Below are positions 43,316 through 53,161 of a DNA stretch of 64,000 nt, piece by piece. The stretch is taken from positions 9,621 through 73,620 of the forward strand of contig JAWKRR010000039.1 of the NCBI GenBank assembly GCA_041389525.1, given 5' to 3'. Source of the DNA: JACKFB01 sp041389525 (GTDB lineage: Bacteria; Myxococcota_A; UBA9042; PHBI01; JACKFB01). How positions within the stretch are numbered: position 1 is the first letter of the stretch; each line of letters starts with the position of its first letter. The notes beneath the pieces were generated by a model that had not been told where the DNA came from, did no database searches, and worked only from the letters and a program-made list of their open reading frames with translations. The translations under genes and the position numbers were made by a program.

Positions 43316-44308
43316 TCAGTAGATGGAGGTCGCGCCGTCGAGCAGCGCGCGCGGCAAGGTGATGCGCATGTGTTCGGCGGTGCGGGCGTTGACGGACCAG
43401 CGGATCGTCCGCGGCGCCACAGGCTCGAGCTGCGACGGCGGCGTCCCACCGAGGACAGCCAGGACCATGTCGCCGACCTGCGCGCCGAGATCGCGGTAGT
43501 CCCAGTGCAGCGCGTAGAGCGCCCCGGCCTTCACCCAGGACTCCGATGGCCCGACGAGGGGCACCCTGTTCCGGAACGACGAGAGCAGAAGCTGCCGCGC
43601 GGTCTGGGAGGTGAGCACGACGCTGTCGGCCAGCCCGAGCAAGACGTGCGCGTCTTCGGAGGCCGCGGTGAGCGCGCGCGGGATCTCTTTGGGCTCGCTG
43701 ACGGCCTGCGCCTCGATGCTCAGCCCGCGCGAGCCCGCCGCCCCCTGCAGCCGGCGCACCAGCGCGGCGTTTTCGCGGGCGTTGTAGACCACGCCCACCC
43801 GGCGCGCGTCGGGCACCATCCGGCGCAGCCAATCGAGCTGCACCTCCACAGGGATCTCGAGCGTGACGCCGGTGAGCTCGTCGCTGCCCTTCAGCGATTG
43901 CGTGCGCGGCACCAGGCCGCCGACCACGGGCACGCCCAGCTTCGCCGCGACCGCGACCCGCGTGGCGAGGCTGCCGATGGTCACGACGACCGCCGGGCGC
44001 AGGCTGCGCACCTCGGCGAGGATGGCCTCCGCGTTGCTGTCGTCGCCCGCGAGGTCCCACACGCCGCCGACCTGCCGGTTCGCCCCGCGCAGCCGCGCCC
44101 GAAGCCCCTCGAGCGCCTCGGTGTGCGGCGCCGCGTCGTGGCTCACCAGCACGACCACCGCGCCCGCAGGCGTGGCGGCCCGCGCGCTGACCGGCGCCGC
44201 GAGCCCCAGCCCCAAGGCCAGCGCGGCGATCCAGCCCGTCGCGAGCCGAATCCAGCGGCCCGCTTGGACCGTGGGGCGCGCCGACGTGTATGTGCGGATG
44301 CGATGCAA
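43316..44308 (-). CDS. ABC-type substrate-binding protein (ABC_sub_bind, PF04392-like)
   Basis: A 330-residue exported protein with a signal peptide (hydrophobic stretch LATGWIAALALGLGLAAPVS, cleavage near ARA). The periplasmic two-lobe fold shows RSLRPAVVVTIGSLATRVAV, ARRVGVVYNARENAALVRRL, and LGLADSVVLTSQTARQLLLS, then RNRVPLVGPSESWVKAGALY, as in the ABC_sub_bind family. No ABC permease or ATPase gene accompanies it; instead it lies 12 bases behind a TonB receptor and 28 bases before a histidine kinase. It may therefore serve sensing rather than import. Confidence 0.85.
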   Translation of the reverse strand: MHRIRTYTSARPTVQAGRWIRLATGWIAALALGLGLAAPVSARAATPAGAVVVLVSHDAAPHTEALEGLRARLRGANRQVGGVWDLAGDDSNAEAILAEVRSLRPAVVVTIGSLATRVAVAAKLGVPVVGGLVPRTQSLKGSDELTGVTLEIPVEVQLDWLRRMVPDARRVGVVYNARENAALVRRLQGAAGSRGLSIEAQAVSEPKEIPRALTAASEDAHVLLGLADSVVLTSQTARQLLLSSFRNRVPLVGPSESWVKAGALYALHWDYRDLGAQVGDMVLAVLGGTPPSQLEPVAPRTIRWSVNARTAEHMRITLPRALLDGATSIY

Positions 44309-44320
44309 GTGAGTGTCGGC

Positions 44321-46353
44321 CTAGAAAGAGTAAGTGATGCCGGCGTCGAAGGTGACGCCGTTCTGGGGGATGAGGTCCTGGACGTGCTCGGCGGATCCGG
44401 GGTCGCCGTAGCGCCAATCGAGCAGGTTGCGCACGCCCGCACGCAGCTCGAGCCCCGGGAGCAGCCCGCGGCTGGAGACGTGGAGGTCCAGGAGCACGGC
44501 GCGCTCGCTGCGCGCGTCCGACAGGGTGCGGCGGGGGCTGAGGAAGGAGCCGTCGAGGGCCACCTGGAGCTTCTCGCCCCACACCGGGACCACCATCCCC
44601 AGCTTGAACATGTGCCGCGGCGAGTTGCTCAGCTCGCTGCCGTCGTCGGACTCGGCCCGCTGCAGCGCGTAGGAGCCCCGCACCTCGAAGATGCCCGGCC
44701 AGCGCGCGTCGACCGCCGCCTCGACTCCCATGGCCGTCGCGCCGCCCGTGTTCGTGTAGGCCACGAAGTCGTCGTGTCCATTGGGCTCCAGCGAGATCAG
44801 CCCGCGCAGACGGTACCGGTACGCCGACAGCGTCGTGCGCAGAAAGTGCGCGTGCGTCTGCTCCCAGGCGAGCTCGACGCTGCGCAGGCGCTCGGGCGAC
44901 AAGGCCCCCGCGCGCTGCACGGTGAACCGGTCGTGGTAATACTGCTCGTACGCGTTCGGCGCCCGGAACGCCTCGCCGTAGAGCAGCTTGAGCGTCGTGT
45001 TCGTCGAGGGCCGGTAGATCACCGCACCGCGCGGCGTGGGGGTCACCCCGACCCGCGTCCGATAGTCGACCCGCAGCCCGAGATCGATGGTCAGGTTCCG
45101 GTGCGGCGCGACCTCCGCGTGCAGGAAGCCACCGAGGCTCGTCGCGGCGCGCCGGTCGTCCAGCGACACCTCGAACTCGTCATACTCTTCCTGGGCCAGC
45201 ACAAAGCTGTGAAAGACCTCGACGGCGCCGACGAGCCGCAGCCAGTTCGTGGCCTGCCAGTCCGCCCGCACCTCGGCACCCAGCGACTCCGAACGCGACG
45301 AGTCCCGGCTGTAGACTAGGTCCTCCGCCTCGCCCTCCTCGGCGTAGTCGTAGAGCCAGCGCCCCCGATAGCTCGAGTGGTCGTAAAGATGCGGCTGCTG
45401 AGGTCCAGGTCGACGCCCATGTGCTCTTCCCAGCCCAACTCCACGAAGGCGCGGCGATCGGTGGTCCGCGTCCGGGTGGTCGGGAACACCGACTCGTAGG
45501 GCGCGGTGGGGACGCCCTTTCGCATCTGCGAGAAGATGGTCTTGAGGCTCAGCGATCCGTAGGACATCTTCGCCATGCCCTGGTAGCTGAGCGCCCCATC
45601 CGCGCCGCGCACCTTCCCGTCGCTCGTCTCGCCGTCGTCGAACTCGGTGAAATACAGGTCCGGCCCGCGGCTGGACCGCACCGAGACCGACGCCATCGCT
45701 TCGAACCCGCTCTGCAGCTTGCGCCCGTATGACGCGCGGCCGCTCAGGGTGCGAAAGCTCGCCGCGTCGAAGGCCACGTGCCCGCCCTGCAGGTCCCGGC
45801 CGCGGTCGGTGACGACGTTGATGACCGCGAGCAGCGCGTTGGTGCCGTAGACGCCCGAGCCGGGTCCGCGGATCACCTCGATGCGCTGCACAACGCCCAT
45901 GTCGATAGGGCCGTCAAAGCCCGTGTAGGGCTGCGAGAAGACCGCCTCGTTCATGCGGTGCCCGTCGACCAGCAGCAGCACCCGCGAGCTGTAGTCGCCG
46001 GGTCGGCTGAACCCGCGCACCCCCACATACGAGTAGTTGCGGTCATACGAGATGAAGAAGCCCGGCATGCTGCGCAGGGCGTCGTCCAGGGTGCGGTAGC
46101 CGTAAGCCTCGATCTCGCGCGCCGTGATGACCGAGACCGTGGACGGGGAGTCCGTGATGCGCTGGGAGTACTTCGAGGCCGTGAAGACCGAGGGGATCTG
46201 CTCGAGGATGAGGGACTCTTCGCCCATGAAGCCGAGGACCGCCTCGCAGTCGGGGTCTCCCTCGGGACACGGCGTTTGCCCCCTCGCGGGCGCAGCTATC
46301 TGGATGACCAGGAAGGCTCCGAGAGCCATCCTGATCGTGTCGCAGCCCCTCAT
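44321..46353 (-). CDS. TonB-dependent outer membrane receptor, one frameshift
   Basis: Beta-barrel receptor powered by TonB for uptake of siderophores, cobalamin or similar ligands. A signal peptide precedes the plug domain: SVITAREIEAYGYRTLDDAL, RGFSRPGDYSSRVLLLVDGH and RIEVIRGPGSGVYGTNALLA. The barrel ends in GVTFDAGITYSF with C-terminal Phe. The frame breaks near 45385-45387, where TTT on the minus strand should be TTTT; adding one T turns CGCATCTTTACGAC into RIFYD and restores a 677-residue protein. This homopolymer error is almost surely a sequencing artefact. The ligand cannot be told. It is flanked by the cyclase and the binding-protein genes in one operon. Confidence 0.9.
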
Positions 46354-46383
46354 GTCCCGCTCCTCTCACGCCCGAAGGCGCAT

Positions 46384-48228
46384 CTAACGCCCGGAGGCGC
46401 GTCGCTCGGCCGCCGAAAGCGCCGGGCCATCGTTCGCCGCGTCTTTGTCCACAAAGGGCGGAGGAGTGGACTCCCCACCGATCTGGAAGCCGTTCTTTCC
46501 GGCGGCTTTCACCAGGTAGAGCGCGCGGTCGGCTGCATCGAGCAGCGCCTCCGCGTCCGCCTCCCCAGGCGCCGCCACGGCCACGCCCAAGCTGATGCTG
46601 GCGCCGACCGGAGCCGCGCCCACGACCGCCACGAACTGCGCGTTGCGGACCGCGCTGCACAGGCGGTCGACGATCTTCTCCGCCTCGCGCGTCCCCACGT
46701 ACGGCATCACCAGCGCGAACTCGTCGCCGCCAAAGCGCGCAAGCATGTCGGTGTCGCGCAGGTTCGCGGTCATCTCCCGCGCCAGCCCGCGCAGAATCGC
46801 GTCGCCGGCCAGGTGCCCCATCGAGTCGTTGTGAACCTTGAAGTCGTCCACGTCGATCATCGCCACCGCCACCGGATACCGCTGGCGCGCGGCCCGGCGA
46901 AGCTCGGTGTCGAGGAAGCGCGTGAAGTAGGCGCGGTTGTAGAGCCCGGTCAGCTCGTCGGTCACCGCGGAGGCCAGCGCGTCCTTGCACTGCGCGACCA
47001 GCGAGTCGAGGTAGCTCTTCTTCCGCAGCAGCGCCATGGCCCGCACCAGCAGCTCTTTCGGGTGCACGGGCTTGATCAGGTAGTCGTCCGCGCCCTGCTC
47101 GAGCCCGGCGATCTTCGTCTCCAGGTCCTCGATGCCCGTGACCATCAGCACCTGAACGCGCCGCGTCGCCTCGCGCTGCTTGATGCGTCGGCACAGCTCC
47201 AGCCCACTGGCGTCGGGGAGCAGCACGTCGAGCACCACCAGATCGATGGAGCGCTGCGCCAGGGCTACCAGCGCCATCGCCTGAGAGTTCGCGCGAATGA
47301 TCCGCGCGCCCGCCTCCAGCAGGTAGGTGTGGATCAGCTTCGCGTCGCGCTCGTCGTCCTCGACGATGAGGATCGTCGGGCCGCCGACCTCGGCAGCCGC
47401 CTCCTCGGGCGAGCGCCGATACGACTCCGCGCGCAGCCCGAGCTGCTCCTGATACTGCGTCAGCCGAATCATCGACTTCACGCGCGCCAAGAGCTCGTGC
47501 GTGTTCACGGGCTTGTTGAGGAACTCGTCAGCGCCAGCCTCAAGCCCGCGGTTCTTCTCCTCGGTCCCCGTCAGCGCGGTCACCAAGATGACCGGCACGT
47601 GGCTGGTCGCCGGATCCGCCTTCAGCCGCCGCGTCACCTCGTAGCCGTCCATCCCAGGCATCATGATGTCGAGCAAGATGAGGTCGGGCGCCTGCTCCGC
47701 GACCATCCGCAACGCGTCTTCGCCGTTGGACGCCGTCTGCACCTCGTAGCGCTCGGTCGCCAGCTTCGCTTTGAAGAGCTTCACGTTCAGCGGCTCATCA
47801 TCGACCACCAGCACCCGCCCGCGATGGTCGGCGACCACCTGGGTCCCCCCTCCCGTCCGCGAGGCCTGGATGAAGCTCCGGATCTGCTCAACGAAGCTGC
47901 GCGTATCGACCGGCTTGGTCAGGTAGCCGCTGCACCCCGCGTCCAGCGCCCGCTCGGCGTCCCCATCCATCGCGTGGGCCGTCAACGCCACCACAGGGAT
48001 CGCCGCCAGCGCCGGGTCCGCCTTCAGCAGCCGCGTCGCCGACAGCCCGTCCATGCCCGGCAGCGCCACATCCATCAGCACCAGGTCCGGTCGCTGCTCA
48101 CGCACCAACTGCAGCCCGCGCTCGGCGTCCGTAGCCGTCAGCACGCGAAACTCCGACCCGGCCAAGACCGCGAGGAAGAGCTTCAGGTTGGACTCATTGT
48201 CCTCAACGATGAGCAACGTTGCGTCCAT
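46384..48228 (-). CDS. Triple-receiver diguanylate cyclase (PleD-like)
   Basis: A 614-residue response regulator. REC1 (1-120) has phospho-Asp53 in LVLMDVALPGMDG; REC2 (about 138-255) has LILLDIMMPGMDG; REC3 (about 285-405) has LVVLDVLLPDASG. Each has its Thr/Ser-Ala and Lys-Pro switch residues (ALTAH/TKPVD, LVTAL/NKPVN, MVTGI/IKPVH). The C-terminal GGDEF domain carries ARFGGDEFALV near residue 500 and is predicted to make cyclic di-GMP; no EAL domain. ATG 48228 has SD GGAGG. It heads the operon with a TonB receptor, binding protein and histidine kinase, suggesting ligand sensing is converted into c-di-GMP output. Confidence 0.94.
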   Translation of the reverse strand: MDATLLIVEDNESNLKLFLAVLAGSEFRVLTATDAERGLQLVREQRPDLVLMDVALPGMDGLSATRLLKADPALAAIPVVALTAHAMDGDAERALDAGCSGYLTKPVDTRSFVEQIRSFIQASRTGGGTQVVADHRGRVLVVDDEPLNVKLFKAKLATERYEVQTASNGEDALRMVAEQAPDLILLDIMMPGMDGYEVTRRLKADPATSHVPVILVTALTGTEEKNRGLEAGADEFLNKPVNTHELLARVKSMIRLTQYQEQLGLRAESYRRSPEEAAAEVGGPTILIVEDDERDAKLIHTYLLEAGARIIRANSQAMALVALAQRSIDLVVLDVLLPDASGLELCRRIKQREATRRVQVLMVTGIEDLETKIAGLEQGADDYLIKPVHPKELLVRAMALLRKKSYLDSLVAQCKDALASAVTDELTGLYNRAYFTRFLDTELRRAARQRYPVAVAMIDVDDFKVHNDSMGHLAGDAILRGLAREMTANLRDTDMLARFGGDEFALVMPYVGTREAEKIVDRLCSAVRNAQFVAVVGAAPVGASISLGVAVAAPGEADAEALLDAADRALYLVKAAGKNGFQIGGESTPPPFVDKDAANDGPALSAAERRASGR

Positions 48229-48381
48229 CTAGGCCGCCTCCGCGCAAGGATTCATCTGGGCCCGCCGGCATACCTGCAGCGAGATACCGGTCGCTCTCCC
48301 CTCATCGGGCCGCGGCCGCCTCCCCTTGAGCGCTTTCTCGCCCCCACCTGGCGATAGTTCGCCGCCCCATCTCGCGACGGT

Positions 48382-48409
48382 TGACTTGCATCCGCCCCTG
48401 GCTATGCTC
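48382..48409 (+). promoter_or_regulatory. Putative tRNA-Leu(CAA) promoter
   Basis: TTGACT (48382-48387), a 16-base spacer and TATGCT (48404-48409). It ends 13 bases before the tRNA-Leu 5' end and diverges from the diguanylate cyclase gene. Confidence 0.55.
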
Positions 48410-48422
48410 CGCCCCGCGACTT

Positions 48423-48506
48423 GCCGAAGTGGCGGAATTGGTAGACGCGCCGGACTCAAAATCCGGTGGCCGCAAGGCCGTGTCGGTTCGAGCCCGACCT
48501 TCGGTA
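48423..48506 (+). tRNA. tRNA-Leu (CAA)
   Basis: Class II tRNA with a long variable arm. Acceptor GCCGAAG/CTTCGGT (first pair G-U), anticodon arm CCGGA-CTCAAAA-TCCGG (anticodon CAA), variable arm around GGCCGCAAGGCC, T-arm GTCGG-TTCGAGC-CCGAC, discriminator A. CCA is not encoded, unlike the other tRNAs here. Confidence 0.93.
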
Positions 48507-48608
48507 CGCAGCACACCCGGACGACGCCCGCGCGGAGGGTTCGTCCGGCCCCTCCAGTTTTCTGCTCCGGCTCCCGTCATGCCGGGTACGACGTCGCACG
48601 GCGCGGCG

Positions 48609-48638
48609 TTGACCTCCTTTGTGGCCCGGTGCTAGCGT
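48609..48638 (+). promoter_or_regulatory. Putative leaderless promoter of the PP2C-cNMP gene
   Basis: TTGACC (48609-48614), an 18-base spacer, TAGCGT (48633-48638). The expected start falls at about 48645, the A of the ATG. No SD lies before the ATG (GTGCCCCA), consistent with a leaderless mRNA. Confidence 0.5.
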
Positions 48639-48644
48639 GCCCCA

Positions 48645-50254
<1,610 letters not shown>

Positions 50255-50258
<4 letters not shown>

Positions 50259-50944
50259 GCCAGCACCTCGCGCCGCTCCGCCTCGCCGCTGCCTGCGCCC
50301 TGCTGCTGGCGGTGGCCTCGTGCGAGCGCAAACCCATCCCGCCCCGAGTCGCCGCCGCGCCGGTCGTCGTGGCCTCACCGACCGCGCTTTTGACAGGCGG
50401 CACCGAGGTGTTTCGCGACGACTTCCAGCGCGAGGCCCTGGGCGCGGACTGGCGCGCCGATCACAAGGATTGGCACCTCGAGGGCGGCTGGGTTCGCTCC
50501 TCGTCCGTCGACAACGCCGGCGTCTGGCTGCTCAAAGAGTTGCCCGAGCGCGCCCGCATCGAGTTCGACGCCAAGAGCCTGCCGATGCCCGAGGGCAAGC
50601 CCTTCCCCGGCGACATCAAGTGCGAGGTCTTCGCGACAGAACCCGCCCACCAGGCCGGCTACGTCCTGATCAACGGGGGCTGGCAGAACCAGCTGGACGT
50701 CATCGCCCGGCTCGACGAGCACGGCGCCGACCGCAAGGAGCGCCCCGCCGCCCGCGTCGCCCCCTCCCAGGTCTACCGCTGGGCCATCGCCCGCGACGCC
50801 GCCGGGACGGTGCACTGGTTCCGCGACGGCGTCCTTCAGATGAGCTACCCGGACGCCGCGCCGATCACCGGCCGCTACTTCGCGTTCAACAACTGGCGCA
50901 CCAACGTCGCCTTCGACAACCTGGTCGTCTACCGCCTCGACTGA
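50255..50944 (+). CDS. Lipoprotein with concanavalin-like jelly-roll domain
   Basis: A 229-residue predicted lipoprotein; GTG 50255 overlaps the phosphatase stop (GTGA). Lipobox LLAVASC (Cys about 23), a short Ala/Val/Pro linker, then a beta-sandwich with EVFRDDFQREALGADWRADH, VRSSSVDNAGVWLLKELPER and a closing YFAFNNWRTNVAFDNLVVYR. These features are typical of laminin-G/DUF1080-like carbohydrate-binding or concanavalin folds. It may bind a glycan at the cell surface. Why it is translationally coupled to a cytoplasmic phosphatase is unclear. Confidence 0.78.
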
Positions 50945-50964
50945 CAGGCTGACGGCGCAAAGGC

Positions 50965-50994
50965 TTGCAAGCGCTGGCGTTCTCCCCCCATACT
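50965..50994 (+). promoter_or_regulatory. Putative promoter before the 37-residue basic protein
   Basis: TTGCAA (50965-50970), an 18-base spacer, CATACT (50989-50994). The start would be near 51001, giving an about 60-base leader to ATG 51061. Confidence 0.4.
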
Positions 50995-51060
50995 CCGCGC
51001 CCCACCTGGGCCCCCCGGCGCGCCAACGCTCGCCCGGCCCATTGACGGCAGAGAGACATC

Positions 51061-51174
51061 ATGGCGAACGGCGACGGGACGCGGAAGATGCGTCAGAAGA
51101 AGCGGCAGCAGAAGAAGAAGGATCGCGAGAAGCGCCGGATCGAAGAGGCCAAGAAGGGCGCGCGCCGCCGCTAG
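51061..51174 (+). CDS. Small highly basic protein (37 residues)
   Basis: ATG 51061 to TAG 51174 encodes 37 residues. About half are Lys/Arg, with KMRQKKRQQKKKDREKRRI followed by Glu-Glu-Ala-Lys-Lys and a terminal GARRR. An AGAGAG ribosome-binding site and a plausible promoter precede it, and it starts about 120 bases after the lipoprotein stop. The composition suggests a single charged helix binding nucleic acid or the ribosome. I do not recognise a family. Lysine codons are AAG throughout, as in neighbouring genes, which supports real coding. Confidence 0.5.
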   Translation: MANGDGTRKMRQKKRQQKKKDREKRRIEEAKKGARRR

Positions 51175-51214
51175 CGGTTCGCTCCGGGTCGTTTGCCCCG
51201 CTGCGCACGCGCGT

Positions 51215-52228
51215 TCAATCGCGTCCAGCCGCGGGATCGCCCGGTCCCCAGGTCAGCTCCACCCACGCAGACGCGCCGCTTCGGCAAGTCTGGCGTGGTT
51301 TTCTGGTGCAGGCCGCGATCGTCGCGGCGGCCAACGCGGCCAGGCCCGCCTCGCTGAGCTCCGCTTGGTCGAGTCTGCGCACCGCCTCGCGAGCGGCGGC
51401 GTTGGGGCCGGCCAGCACGAGGACCCCGGCCGCCACCGCCTGAGCGATGATGTGCGGCGAGCCCTCGCGCGGCAGGCCGGGCCCGTCCTCGCTGGGCACG
51501 ACGACCGGTCCCGCCCGAGCCACCAGCGCTCGACCTCCCGCGACGCCCAAATCCGGCGTCGCACCAGCCAGCTCCGCCGTCCAAGCGTCGCGCCGCGGCG
51601 CGCGACCTCCAACCCCTTGCCCGGCTCGTCGCGCCCCACGGTCAGCACCCGGCGGCCCGGGCGGCGATGAAGGCCCGGCGAACTCGGGAAACACCTCGGC
51701 GCCATCGGGGGAATGGCGCGCCACCCCCAGCGGGCACGCGCGGCACCTCGCCCCCCATCTGCGCGGCGTAGCGGCGCGCAGGCTCCGCCACCGCGACGAC
51801 GGGGTCCTGCCGCGTCAACGCCCGACCCGCGCGCCGGCAGCCGCTCGAGCAGGTCCACGTCGCTGCCGCGTGCAGCACCAGCAAGCGCCGAGCGCCCCGC
51901 GGTGCAGCCAAGCCTGTCGGCCACCAATGACCACAGCCAGGATCCGCCGCCCCCTCCCCCGCCGCACTCCGCCGCAGCGCGCCCGGCACCGTCGCCGAAG
52001 CGCGGATCTCCGAGGCTGGGCTGCGTGGCGCGCCCGACGACCTTGGCCGGACAGAGCGCCACCCCGGTCGCGACTCCAGCGCCCCGCCAGCGCCGAAATC
52101 CGGCACCACCGCGCACGTCAGATCCCCTGGCACGCCAAGCCCGGGCGCTCAGATCCGCGACGAAATGCCCTGCCCAGAGGACGGCGCAGCACCGAAAGGC
52201 CAGCTCGTCGAGACGACGACGACTTCAC
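51215..52228 (-). CDS. Glycosyltransferase (GT4-like), multiply frameshifted
   Basis: GTG 52228 overlaps the stop of the upstream GT2 gene. Read across frames the product resembles a GT-B glycosyltransferase. It starts VVVVSTSWPFGAAPSSGQG, continues GDLTCAVVPDFGAGGALES, then DPVVAVAEPARRYAAQMGG, VLTVGRDEPGKGLEVARR (the hinge entering the second lobe) and SPHIIAQAVAAGVLVLAGPN near the nucleotide-sugar end. At least four indels are needed, the first right after the start codon (GTGAAG then TCGTCG where GTGAAGGTCGTC is expected). The about 1014-base span suits an about 340-residue enzyme. It may be a true pseudogene or an error-rich stretch. The acceptor is unknown; cell-surface glycan or glycolipid synthesis is likely with the adjacent GT2. 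Confidence 0.6.
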
Positions 52229-52986
52229 CCTCCTCGTCGCTCGCGCGCGGCAGCCAAGGACCGCGCTCCGCGCGCGGCGAGCCGCCCGCCGCCACCACCA
52301 GGCCCGAGCCAGCACGTAGCTGTGCGATGAACACGCGCGCTCCGGCCGGATCCCGGAGAGGCCTGGCCCTCGTATATGGTGTCACCGGCAGCTCGGCGAT
52401 CGGGCCCCACCGTGCCCAACATCACGAGCAGATCGTTCGGGTACCCGTAGCGCGGATAGAGGCGTTCGAGCGGAATACGCTGCAGCGCAGAAGCTGACAC
52501 CGCCGTGTATCCGCACTGTGCGTCGCGCAATGGCTGGCCACCGCTGATGCGCTGCGTCCAAGTCGACAGCACGCGATTTCCCAATCGCCGCCACAAGGGC
52601 ATGCGCTGCCGCACCGCGGGGTGGCCCGTGCGGTCGCCCTTCGCGTAATCGCAATGGCCGCGGCCCACGGCGGCCACCAGCGACTCCAGCTCGTCCGGAC
52701 ACATCTGACCGTCACCGGCCATCACGGCGACGATATCGGCGCCCGATTCGAGCGCGGCCCCGTAGCCCGAGATCAGCGCCGCCCCCACACCCCGATTCGC
52801 GCGGTGCCGGATGACGCGGATCGGCTCGCCGACCGCTTCCGCGATCGCGGCGGTGCGATCACGCGAGCCATCGTCGACCACGACGACGTCATCCACCCAC
52901 CCGGGCAGTCCCCCCAGCATGGCCGCGATGTGCAATTCTTCATCAAACGCGGGCACGACCACCGCGATTCGCTGCCCTTCCCACAT
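52225..52986 (-). CDS. Family 2 glycosyltransferase (dolichyl-phosphate mannose synthase-like)
   Basis: A 253-residue GT-A enzyme. ATG 52986 opens MWEGQRIAVVVPAFDEELHI with VDDVVVVDDGSRDRTAAIAE (nucleotide-sugar Asp-Asp), RHRANRGVGAALISGYGAAL and VAVMAGDGQMCPDELESLV (the metal-binding Asp-x-Asp-equivalent, here GDGQ). DYAKGDR and a C-terminal PNDLLVMLG block follow, as in DPM1-like polyprenyl-phosphate glycosyltransferases. Between about 52300 and 52400 the translation looks off-frame (EGQASGIRPER is readable in another frame), so two compensating indels may be present. The stop overlaps the next glycosyltransferase start. It is divergent from the Cys-rich lipoprotein gene. Confidence 0.82.
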   Translation of the reverse strand: MWEGQRIAVVVPAFDEELHIAAMLGGLPGWVDDVVVVDDGSRDRTAAIAEAVGEPIRVIRHRANRGVGAALISGYGAALESGADIVAVMAGDGQMCPDELESLVAAVGRGHCDYAKGDRTGHPAVRQRMPLWRRLGNRVLSTWTQRISGGQPLRDAQCGYTAVSASALQRIPLERLYPRYGYPNDLLVMLGTVGPDRRAAGDTIYEGQASPGSGRSARVHRTATCWLGPGGGGGRLAARGARSLAAARERRGG

Positions 52987-53082
52987 ACCGACGCACCCTT
53001 CGTAACCGGAGCTATCCGCGCGAGATCGCTTAAGCTCGCGCGTGTGGCGCCCCGTCTTGGTTGCGACGCCCACATCCCTGCC

Positions 53083-53112
53083 TTGCGACGATCGGCGAGC
53101 GGGCGCTATGTT
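53083..53112 (+). promoter_or_regulatory. Putative promoter of the Cys-rich repeat lipoprotein
   Basis: TTGCGA (53083-53088), an 18-base spacer and TATGTT (53107-53112), about 50 bases before ATG 53162. Confidence 0.5.
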
Positions 53113-53161
53113 GTCAAAGTCCATGCGCTGGAGTCTTCCACTCCGCCCATCGAGGATCTCC

